NCBI GenBank assembly: GCA_905234145.1
Contig: CAJOGK010000005.1
Location: forward strand, 1-64,000
Length of the DNA: 64,000 nucleotides
DNA from: an uncultured Prevotella sp.
Lineage (GTDB): Bacteria > Bacteroidota > Bacteroidia > Bacteroidales > Bacteroidaceae
Direction: 5' to 3'
The position numbers and the translations under genes were made by a program. Below, piece after piece: positions 1 through 6,137 of this stretch. The notes beneath the pieces were generated by a model. It had not been told where the DNA came from and made no database searches. It saw nothing but the letters and a program-made list of their open reading frames with translations. The stretch's first letter is position 1. The number at the start of each line of letters is the position of its first letter.

Positions 1-50
1 GAAGTTAAAGAAGTTAAGAAGTTAATGAAGTTAAAGAAGTTAAGAAGTGG
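1..50. repeat. Irregular GAAGTTAA word tract
   Basis: The first 50 bases are made almost entirely of the words GAAGTTAA, GAAGTTAAA and GAAGTTAAT in near-tandem order. The same word family recurs in reverse complement at 55617-55656 between metF and holB. No ORF in the window uses it here. The tract is cut by the window edge, so its upstream neighbour is unknown. See the finding on gene-junction tracts. Confidence 0.8.
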
Positions 51-60
51 CTGCGCGGAG

Positions 61-190
61 AGATAGTCTGAATGCGCTATCCGGATAGTCTCGATGAGTT
101 GTTCAGATAGTCTGCATGGGGGGTAAGGGATAATCCCGACATGTCGTTCAGACGGTCTTAATGACTCGTTCAGATAATCTCAATGGATCC
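61..190. repeat. Six-unit 22-bp direct repeat array
   Basis: Six consecutive units begin at 61, 83, 105, 128, 150 and 172. Spacing is 22 bp except for one 23-bp unit. Each unit starts with a variant of RGATARTCTNNATG and most end in GTTC. Units are diverged by several bases and no unique spacer sequence lies between them, so this is not a CRISPR array. The 22-bp period is about two helical turns and puts every unit on the same DNA face, as in plasmid iterons or operator arrays. The function is unknown; the binding-site idea is inference. Confidence 0.75.
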
Positions 191-501
191 AAAGTGACTT
201 GGTTCCATGTGGCTCGCTTACCGAGTACAAAGGTACAACATTTGGAAAGGGTCTTGTCCCTTTCAGACCGCTTTGAAAGAAAAAAGTTTTTCTTTATTTT
301 ATTTTTTAGGTTAAACCTAAGGAATTTATTCATTTTCTCGCTCGCTCCGAGAAAACGAATCAAAAGAGGGGCGCTACCCCCAAGGCCCCCTTCAAAGGGG
401 GATGCAAACAGAGAGTCGCAGAAACCGACGACTCTCTGTGGGTTTTGGCATCGCGGGACACGCGATGAGTGTTTATATTAAAGTGGCTCATGAGCCACTT
501 A
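191..501. other. Gene-poor stretch with several hairpins
   Basis: I see no convincing gene here apart from the 3' tail of the DUF4248-like ORF. The stretch holds several inverted repeats: TTAGGTTAAACCTAA (307-321), TTTTCTCG/CGAGAAAA (about 332-356), a C-rich/G-rich pair CCCCCT-TCAA-AGGGGG near 387-402, CATCGCG/CGCGATG (about 449-467), and a perfect 20-bp palindrome AAGTGGCTCATGAGCCACTT at 482-501. On the minus strand the G/C hairpin is followed by a T-rich run, so it may terminate the DUF4248-like gene. Confidence 0.5.
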
Positions 502-689
502 AGGCACGGGGGGATATCGATGCAGTAGTCCTCAGAGATGTAGCGGACGGCTTGAGGGGGTAGTTTACGGGCGAAGGGACTGACACCCATCGCAGTGAGA
601 ATAGCACGGCGTGTGGCGAGGTAACGCCGGAAGGTGCGGCTTGACACACCTGCGAGCTTGGCGAGCTCACTCTTAAACATTGCTTGCAT
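360..689 (-). CDS. DUF4248-like small helix-turn-helix protein
   Basis: Residues 4-60 (FKSELAKLAGVSSRTFRRYL, then a conserved PPQAVRYI stretch) resemble the DUF4248 family of Bacteroidales. These are small, probably DNA-binding proteins of about 70 residues that commonly sit beside VirE/DUF3874 genes. The ORF is 109 codons because it reads on through hairpins after about residue 65; that low-complexity tail may be read-through after loss of the original stop. ATG at 680 is an alternative start. The VirE-type remnant at 914-1414 on the same strand is the typical partner. The biological role of the family is not established. Family assignment is from remembered sequence pattern, not a search. 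Confidence 0.6.
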   Translation of the reverse strand: MQAMFKSELAKLAGVSSRTFRRYLATRRAILTAMGVSPFARKLPPQAVRYISEDYCIDIPPCLKWLMSHFNINTHRVSRDAKTHRESSVSATLCLHPPLKGALGVAPLF

Positions 690-739
690 AATTACTTTTT
701 TTAGTTGACCACGAATTATACGAATTTCACGAATATCTC

Positions 740-869
740 AAATGTATATAATACATTTGTGTAATGAGTGTAATGAGAATACAAAACTTTCGTTATAGAA
801 ATACATTTGGGTGGAGGTGAATATATTTGTTATATGGAAACTTTGAAAAACTCGTTACACTCGTTACAC
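740..869. promoter_or_regulatory. Palindrome and 19-bp inverted repeat upstream of DUF4248 gene
   Basis: AAATGTAT-ATA-ATACATTT is a perfect 8-bp inverted repeat at 740-758, and a further ATACATTT lies near 803. A second, larger inverted repeat has left arm GTGTAATGAGTGTAATGAG (759-777) and right arm CTCGTTACACTCGTTACAC (851-869), with two mismatches. Each arm is itself a tandem duplication of a 9-10-bp word. The block fills the gap upstream of the minus-strand DUF4248-like gene, so an operator or a hairpin leader is plausible. That role is inference. Confidence 0.5.
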
Positions 870-913
870 TAGCGATGTCTGATGGAAGACGTAAGATGTT
901 AGATGTCAGACAT

Positions 914-1414
914 TTAGAAGGGTAGGTCGTCATTACCATCATCGTCGTCATTATAGCGTGCAAATAAATCGGGTTGTGTAGGCTCGGGGTTCTTTTCTTC
1001 GATTTCGGGCTCTGCGAGCATGTCGGAGATGACGCGCTGGGATTCGTTGGGATCCATTTCGTAGAGCTTGTAGTAGCACCCCTTGGAGTTACGCTCGGAG
1101 TGGAAACCGATGGCCTTCATGACCAACGAGACACGACGCGAGGTAATGGGCTGGCGACCGTAGGAGATCATCTGGGCGATGGTGGCCGAGTTGAGCCGCT
1201 TGAAGGGCTCACCGGGCTTGGGTTTGCGGAAACGACAACGGATGAGCTGCTCCTCGTCGGAGACAATACGGAAATACTCGTTCTGCTGCTTCATGCGCTC
1301 CTCTTCGGGCTTATCGAACCAGTAGGCAAAACCATCGTAATACTCGTCGCGCAGCTGGGCATAGAGCTGCTCGTAGTCAAAATCCCAGGCACGAGGGTTA
1401 TCGATATTGGCCAC
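914..1414 (-). pseudogene. DUF3874 remnant of a VirE-type primase/helicase
   Basis: The 166-residue ORF matches in pattern the C-terminal DUF3874 domain of Bacteroidales virulence-associated E proteins: a WDFDYEQLYAQ-type opening, YWFDKPEEE, EEQLIRCRFRKPKPGE, then a winged-helix-like stretch and an acidic tail ending DDDDGNDDLPF. Full proteins carry N-terminal VirE_N and helicase-like domains of several hundred residues; none of that is present. The only in-frame start is GTG at 1414, preceded by a TAA four codons upstream. Beyond it lie ACGGAT/ACGAAT repeat tracts instead of coding sequence. I read it as a truncated remnant; a free-standing DUF3874 protein is possible but less likely. Confidence 0.6.
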
Positions 1415-1444
1415 ACGGAAACAGATTAATTTAACGAAGAATAT

Positions 1445-1556
1445 TTATAGACAACGGATTTTACGGATGACACGGATGGTTTTTTCGACCACGAATTAGG
1501 CGAATTAAACGAATTTATTACAACCACAGATTAAAACGAATTTTACGAATAAGGAG
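1445..1556. repeat. ACGGAT and ACGAAT word tracts
   Basis: Two related word tracts sit side by side: ACAACGGATTTTACGGATG followed by ACACGGATGG, then CCACGAATTAGGCGAATTAA and further ACGAATTTTACGAAT copies. The same two word families recur at 703-735, 10952-11118 and 56628-56720. The tract lies directly against the truncated 5' end of the DUF3874 remnant. Confidence 0.75.
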
Positions 1557-1632
1557 AGCCGGGGATGCGGATGGTCATTCTCGGCTCTCTGCGTATTAGT
1601 TAAGCAGAATGAACAGAAAAAAAGCCAAATTC

Positions 1633-1663
1633 TTGCAATTCTCAAGAATTCTTCTTAAATTTG
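1633..1663 (+). promoter_or_regulatory. Orphan consensus promoter (-33 TTG / -7 TAAATTTG)
   Basis: TTG at 1633-1635 and TAAATTTG at 1656-1663 are separated by exactly 20 bp, matching the Bacteroidetes housekeeping promoter layout (TTG, about 19-21 bp, TAnnTTTG). No ORF longer than a few codons follows on the plus strand before the minus-strand gene that ends at 2087; the first ATG gives only M-T-N-H-stop. It may drive a non-coding RNA or be the leftover promoter of a deleted gene. Confidence 0.55.
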
Positions 1664-2086
1664 CAGCCGAAATAGATATTTAAACTGAGCGAGGCCATGA
1701 CCAACCACTAGGGCACACAACCCTTTGAGCCTTAGCATAGAAATCATGCCCAAAATAGGATAGAGAGGGTATAAAGAAAGGGATGGGTTTGTAGAAGTAA
1801 TACATGTTAGTTCCCCTTACTGGGGCGATGTGGATGGTTCCATCCAATCGTAGGGTTATACCCTACGCTAAGTTATTCGACCCCGTTGGGGTCATGTATG
1901 CCTTGTAAGGGCAATATATCGTTGAGGTCATGTATGCCCTGTAAGGGCAATATATCGTTGGGGTCATGTATGCCCTATAAGCCCTGTAAGGGCTATCTAC
2001 CATAGTGTAGGGTGTCAACCCTACGTTGGGGCGCCGACCCAACCGTTGCCCCTGTATGGGGCTCATAATTCTGGGCATTGCCGTAG
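1664..2086. repeat. Intergenic stretch with 36-bp tandem repeat and dyads
   Basis: No gene is supported here. Near-identical 36-bp units starting GTTGGGGTCATGTATGCC lie at 1885-1920 and 1921-1956, with a third, degenerate copy from 1957. Around them are small dyads such as GACCCCGTTGGGGTC (1880-1894) and TAGGGT/ACCCTA pairs. The ORF of 71 codons on the minus strand merely translates the repeat (YCPYRAYMTP-like units) and is rejected as a gene. This kind of extragenic repeat is familiar from Bacteroidales intergenic DNA, but I cannot name a family. Confidence 0.6.
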
Positions 2087-2584
2087 TTATTCTTGAACTT
2101 TCGACTCGTCAGACTTGCATAAAGTCAGTTGTTCGACTGTAGACATATTGAGCAACTGAGAACGAACCTTTATCAGCACATCATCGGCTGACACCTCTTT
2201 CTCAAGGATACTCAATGTATCACCTCTCTTAACGTTTTTGTTCTCATAGCGAGTAAAAATTTTCGTGTGACTATCACGCGGCTCAACTTCCACATTGATT
2301 TTGAGCGGTTCTCCAAAAGCATCAACCTTGATGTCACGAATGTCTGAGACACAGAGTATCGCCCGCTTATAAGTGTCTGTTCCAAACAAATATTTACCAT
2401 GTTTAGCCACAAAGCCTGCAACATCAGAATCGTATGTGCTAATAACAGGACGATTAACGGATATGTAAGTCTCACCTTCCAAAAGGGTAAAGGCAATATT
2501 CATCAACTGTCCATCAACAAACCATTCTGTGCTGAGGATGCGTGCCACTTTCTCAGAGGAATCAACTGTTGTGCTATCTGACAT
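2087..2584 (-). CDS. Hypothetical protein, second gene of a two-gene module
   Basis: I do not recognise a named family. The 165-residue product is soluble with no signal peptide or membrane segment. Visible features are a central conserved-looking block (ETYISVNRPVI, then FVAKHGKYLFG and a CVSDIRDIKV strand) and a charged second half. The ATG at 2584 lies 2 bp after the stop of the upstream gene, so the two are almost certainly one transcript and probably work together. The pair sits at the border between repeat-rich accessory DNA and the signalling genes and could be a mobile cargo pair; that is inference. Confidence 0.7.
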   Translation of the reverse strand: MSDSTTVDSSEKVARILSTEWFVDGQLMNIAFTLLEGETYISVNRPVISTYDSDVAGFVAKHGKYLFGTDTYKRAILCVSDIRDIKVDAFGEPLKINVEVEPRDSHTKIFTRYENKNVKRGDTLSILEKEVSADDVLIKVRSQLLNMSTVEQLTLCKSDESKVQE

Positions 2585-2586
2585 GG

Positions 2587-3054
2587 CTATGAAATTTTGC
2601 GCATCACATCAAGTAACGATTGTGAAGTGAAGGGCACATGGCTTTCGTGTAGTTCTTCCCCATTTCTTGAAACATAATAGGAAAACTCATTAGCCCCCAA
2701 ACTGATGCTTCCGCCTGTTATTTTATTTTGTAAGCCAAGTGTTGCATTAACATCTGGGCCAATCATCCAATCACGCCAGTCAGCATCTTCAGAAATAAAC
2801 AAAACACTACGCAGATTACTGAGGACTTGGGGTGATACTGCATAACTGCCCTTGCCAGCCCAACCGTCTTCTAATGTAGCAAGATGATCAAGACGGTCAA
2901 AAGCCTTCGAGAGATTCACCTCTGTCGCAACCTGCTGTTCATGCAGAAGTCGTGAAAGAACGGTACGCACGTTCCGGCTCTGCCCCTGGATAAGCGTCCA
3001 AAGGGCATCAACTGGTGACATGTCGGTTTGCGGATATGCTGTTATTGTACTCAT
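2587..3054 (-). CDS. Hypothetical protein, first gene of a two-gene module
   Basis: The 155-residue soluble protein contains a helical N-terminal half and a motif LATLEDGWAGKGSYAVSP. It resembles the 'L..L.DGW.G.GA...S' signature of a widespread family of uncharacterised bacterial proteins usually encoded in two-gene units. The C-terminal part (GGSISLGANEFSYYVSRNG) looks like a small beta sheet. The gene starts at ATG 3054, 27 bp downstream of a -7 box (TACCTTTG on the minus strand, 3082-3089). Its stop is 2 bp from the next start. Function unknown. Confidence 0.7.
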   Translation of the reverse strand: MSTITAYPQTDMSPVDALWTLIQGQSRNVRTVLSRLLHEQQVATEVNLSKAFDRLDHLATLEDGWAGKGSYAVSPQVLSNLRSVLFISEDADWRDWMIGPDVNATLGLQNKITGGSISLGANEFSYYVSRNGEELHESHVPFTSQSLLDVMRKIS

Positions 3055-3060
3055 ATTACG

Positions 3061-3089
3061 AATCGATTATTATTTTGGGGGCAAAGGTA
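3061..3089 (-). promoter_or_regulatory. Promoter of the two-gene module
   Basis: On the minus strand TACCTTTG (3082-3089) matches the -7 consensus TAnnTTTG and is followed by C and A-rich leader sequence. A TTG lies about 20 bp upstream, at the expected -33 position. The leader to the ATG at 3054 is about 22 nt and has no clear Shine-Dalgarno. Confidence 0.6.
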
Positions 3090-3199
3090 CGAAATGTTTT
3101 TGAAAAATACAAGTGTATTCGCTATTTTTTAATATATAAGAAAACCTCTGATTTTTACATAACAGGGGGACGGTATACCGTCCCCCTGTTATATACCTG

Positions 3200-3502
3200 T
3201 TATCGGATGTCGAACAGGCGGTCGAAGCCTGTTAATTTGAGAATCTTCTGCACTTCGCCCTCGACGTGGGTAAGTATCATGCTGCCCCCAAGGGCGTGGC
3301 TCTCCTTCTGAAGTTTTAGCAGACCGCGAAGGCCCAGGCTACAGATGTACTCCAACTTGGTACAATCAAGTTCGATACGCTTATTGGCATTGTCCATCAG
3401 GGGTTTCAGGTCTTCCAGAAACTTTGATGCTTCAGCTGTGTCGATCCAGCCGATAAGGTTTCCAATATAGGAACCATTTTGTTCTTTAATTTCGATGTTC
3501 AT
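3200..3502 (-). CDS. STAS-domain anti-sigma factor antagonist-like protein
   Basis: A 100-residue single STAS domain of the SpoIIAA/RsbV type. In such proteins a conserved serine is phosphorylated by a HATPase-type kinase and dephosphorylated by a SpoIIE/PP2C phosphatase, switching binding partners. The expected phospho-site region is YICSLGLRGLLKL (about residues 52-64), with S55 in the position of the usual (S)SxGLR serine. The upstream gene on the same strand encodes a phosphatase and a HATPase domain in one protein, which supports a dedicated pair. No sigma factor gene is nearby, so the output is unknown. Confidence 0.88.
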   Translation of the reverse strand: MNIEIKEQNGSYIGNLIGWIDTAEASKFLEDLKPLMDNANKRIELDCTKLEYICSLGLRGLLKLQKESHALGGSMILTHVEGEVQKILKLTGFDRLFDIR

Positions 3503-3535
3503 CTTGTTTATTTACTATTTAACGATTTGACTATT

Positions 3536-3571
3536 CTCATTCCACATTCTTCATTCCACATCCTACATTTT
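3536..3571. repeat. AATGTGG / AATGAAG word tract at a gene end
   Basis: Read on the minus strand the tract is a run of AATGTAGGATG, TGGAATGAAG and AATGTGGAATG words. It encodes the last residues of the phosphatase (GCGMKNVE) and contains its TGA stop at 3537-3539, then ends before the STAS gene leader. It is one of several tracts with the same position relative to genes. Confidence 0.65.
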
Positions 3572-5165
3572 TCGTCAGCGTGAGTACATTGTAGCCATCG
3601 GCCGTGCGCTCATAGTGCATCGTGTCCATGATGGCTTTCACAAGGTGTATGCCCAGACCGCCTATCTGACGTTCGTCCAACTTGGCATCCACATCCACCT
3701 CTGAATGCTGTGTGGGGTCAAAGGGGGTGCCGTGATCCTTGATGACCAGCGTCAGTACGTCATCGACAACCTTTGCCGTCAGTTCCACATGACCTCTGAT
3801 ACCTTTGGGATAAGCGTAGCCAATCACATTGGCCACCCATTCCTCGATGCCAAGGTTGAGCGTCTTGAACGTTTCTTCGTCGATATCGTGTTCACGGCAT
3901 ACTGAGAGGAAGAAGCCTCGCATACGGCTCACCTCCGTCATTTCATTCTTCATGATGATGCGCCGAGGGGCCGTAGAATTGTTCTTTTGTGATGCACCGT
4001 GACGTAGGAAGAGCAGCGTCAGGTCGTCGCCCTGTACCGTTCCGTCGGCAAACACGTTGACGTGCTGTTTCAGATAGTCTATCACCTCGATGGCCGATGC
4101 CTGACGGTTCTTCTCCAGATCGTGCAGCAGCCGGTCTTCGCCAAAGAGTTTCCTGCTACCGTCGGCTGAGATATACATTGCCTCTGTCAGTCCGTCGGTA
4201 TAGAGCAACAGGGCCGTATTCTCCGGGAACGGCATCTGCTGCTCTTCGTAACGGTAGTGGTCTTGAATGCCGATAGGCAGATTGGTCTCTACATCCAGCA
4301 GCTGGCACTGTCCGTCGGCAGTTATCAGCGCAGGGGCATTGTGGGCGGCATTGCAATAAGTAAGGTGGTGGGTACGTAGGTCGAGCACGCCTACGAAGGC
4401 CGTTACAAACACCAGCGATTCGTTGGCCGACGCAATGGCGTGGTTCATCTGGCGCATGATGTTGGCAGCACTCTGATAGTTGCCTGCCAGATTGCGGAAG
4501 AGCGTTCGTGTGACAGCCATGTAGAGCGATGCTGGCACACCTTTGCCAGCCACATCACCGATGATGAAAAACAGTTCGTTGTCCTCGATGATGAAGTCGT
4601 ACAAGTCGCCGCCTACCTCTTTGGCAGGGGTCATTGAGGCAAACAGATCCAGGTCGTCGCGTTCAGGAAACACGGTGGTCAGCATGCCCATCTGTATGTC
4701 GTGGGCAATAATGAGTTCGCTCTGCAGTCGCTCCTTGCTGGCGGTAGTTGCCTGGAGATCATTGATATGCTGTTTCAGGGAGGTCTGCATATACTCAAAC
4801 GCGTTGCGCAACTGTAGCAGCTCGTCCTCAGAGTGAATCTTCGGCAACGGGGTGTCAAGATTGCCGTCGGCAATGCTCACGGCCGACTCGGTAAACTGGC
4901 GCAGGGGGCTTGACATCTGGTAGATGGCCCAAGTACAGAAGACAAACAGCGATATCAGTCCGACAATGAACACGATGGTACCGTATTTCACGATCTGATG
5001 GGTCAGCGGTAGTGTCATGCTGTCGCCGGTGAAATGGAAAAACAATACTACAGCCACCAAGAATACGGCGGCTGCAATACCCATGATACGAAAACTCAGT
5101 CTTGCAGCAAACGACTTCCTGTAAGCCAAGTCGTAATTGTATTCGAAATTCGGCTCTTCTACCAC
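3537..5165 (-). CDS. Membrane SpoIIE-type serine phosphatase fused to a HATPase domain
   Basis: Order of domains: two membrane segments (about residues 27-46 and 61-83), HAMP linker (about 84-137), short coiled coil, SpoIIE/PP2C phosphatase (about 160-380), and an RsbW-like HATPase domain (about 395 to the end). Metal-binding phosphatase motifs are present: GGDLYDF, GDVAGKG, YTDGLTEA and GDDLTLL. The HATPase N-box is seen as NLGIEEWVANVI and a G-box as GGLGIHLV. The likely substrate is the STAS protein encoded just downstream. Having phosphatase and candidate kinase in one chain suggests a self-contained switch driven by a membrane signal. The final residues are encoded by a repeat tract. The EEP gene ends 54 bp upstream. 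Confidence 0.9.
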   Translation of the reverse strand: MVEEPNFEYNYDLAYRKSFAARLSFRIMGIAAAVFLVAVVLFFHFTGDSMTLPLTHQIVKYGTIVFIVGLISLFVFCTWAIYQMSSPLRQFTESAVSIADGNLDTPLPKIHSEDELLQLRNAFEYMQTSLKQHINDLQATTASKERLQSELIIAHDIQMGMLTTVFPERDDLDLFASMTPAKEVGGDLYDFIIEDNELFFIIGDVAGKGVPASLYMAVTRTLFRNLAGNYQSAANIMRQMNHAIASANESLVFVTAFVGVLDLRTHHLTYCNAAHNAPALITADGQCQLLDVETNLPIGIQDHYRYEEQQMPFPENTALLLYTDGLTEAMYISADGSRKLFGEDRLLHDLEKNRQASAIEVIDYLKQHVNVFADGTVQGDDLTLLFLRHGASQKNNSTAPRRIIMKNEMTEVSRMRGFFLSVCREHDIDEETFKTLNLGIEEWVANVIGYAYPKGIRGHVELTAKVVDDVLTLVIKDHGTPFDPTQHSEVDVDAKLDERQIGGLGIHLVKAIMDTMHYERTADGYNVLTLTKNVGCGMKNVE

Positions 5166-5219
5166 TTTAGATCAGCTTAACTCTGCTTCATTTGTTATTG
5201 ATATATTTTGGAGACCTCT

Positions 5220-6137
5220 TTATTTCTTAAGCCGTACGAAGACGGGGTAGTGATCGGAGGGCAGGCGCTTCTGGAATTTCTTGAAATTGATTTCCTGAGG
5301 GGCGTCGTGGCCCTTGAGTTGCTCGTCTGATTGCGGATTCTCTACCCAGTAGCTATTGGTGAGCACGCCATAGCGCTCTACATGGAAGCAGGGCGATACA
5401 AACACGTGGTCGATGCGACTGGTGGTCTTCAATTCTGGGTCGTAGCTGTTAAACGTGCCATTCTCTGCAAAGCGTAACTGGGCTTTTTCGTAACTATCAT
5501 CCAGCAAACCAGATTGCGTAAAGATGGTGTAAATCTCGTTGTTCTGGTCTACATTGAAATCACCGGTAAGGATAACGGGCTTCCCCTTGGTAATCTCCCG
5601 GATGCGCGCAACGACGAGTTTAGCGCCCTCGCGACGAGCCGTCGTGCCTACATGGTCCATGTGCAGGTTGAAGTAATAAAACTTCAAACTCGTTTTCTTC
5701 AGCTTGAAATAGCCCCACGAGCAGATGCGCACACAAGCGGCATCCCATCCCAAACCCGGGCGATCGGGTGTTTCTGACAGCCAGAAGTCGCCATGGTCGA
5801 GCAACTTGATTTTATTGCGATCGTAGAAGATATTGGCATGTTCGCCCCCATGCTTGCCATCGTCGCGCCCAAGTCCAATACAATCGTAATCGCTCAGATT
5901 CTTCAGCAAGTCCTGACGTTGTGCCTCCAGAACTTCTTGAGCCCCGAAGATATCAGGGTGCTCAAAGAGTATCTGGGCACAGAGCACAGGCATGCGCCGA
6001 GACCAACCGTTGCCTGCCTGCGCATCGCCATTATTCTGGTAACGGATATTATAACTCCCTACATAGAGCGGCTGAGCCTGAAGGGATAAACCCATCAGGC
6101 TAGCCATTATGAAGATCATTAGTAGTTTGATTCTCAT
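5220..6137 (-). CDS. Secreted endonuclease/exonuclease/phosphatase family protein
   Basis: A 305-residue EEP-superfamily protein with an N-terminal signal peptide (MRIKLLMIFIMASLMGLSLQA). The catalytic motif series is intact: GAQE, NLHMDHVG, TGDFNVD, SRIDHVF and SDHYPV, giving the metal ligand Glu/Asp and the catalytic His. The family cleaves phosphodiesters in nucleic acids, sugar phosphates or lipids; the exact substrate cannot be told from sequence. The ATG overlaps the stop of the FAD dehydrogenase gene by 4 bp (ATGA), so the two are translationally coupled. That is an odd pairing for a lactate-type dehydrogenase. Confidence 0.88.
   Translation of the reverse strand: MRIKLLMIFIMASLMGLSLQAQPLYVGSYNIRYQNNGDAQAGNGWSRRMPVLCAQILFEHPDIFGAQEVLEAQRQDLLKNLSDYDCIGLGRDDGKHGGEHANIFYDRNKIKLLDHGDFWLSETPDRPGLGWDAACVRICSWGYFKLKKTSLKFYYFNLHMDHVGTTARREGAKLVVARIREITKGKPVILTGDFNVDQNNEIYTIFTQSGLLDDSYEKAQLRFAENGTFNSYDPELKTTSRIDHVFVSPCFHVERYGVLTNSYWVENPQSDEQLKGHDAPQEINFKKFQKRLPSDHYPVFVRLKK

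Noticed and set aside
61-190. Possible CRISPR array
   Set aside because: Units are contiguous with no unique spacers, period is 22 bp, and no cas genes are present.
161-481. 106-codon plus-strand ORF near the left edge
   Set aside because: It runs through hairpins and the opposite strand of the DUF4248-like tail, with low-complexity Phe-rich translation and no family pattern.
1863-2078. 71-codon ORF with repeated YCPYRAYMTP units
   Set aside because: It only translates the 36-bp extragenic repeat; no start context and no domain.
4440-4836. Plus-strand ORFs inside the phosphatase gene
   Set aside because: Antisense shadows; SpoIIE motifs are continuous on the minus strand.
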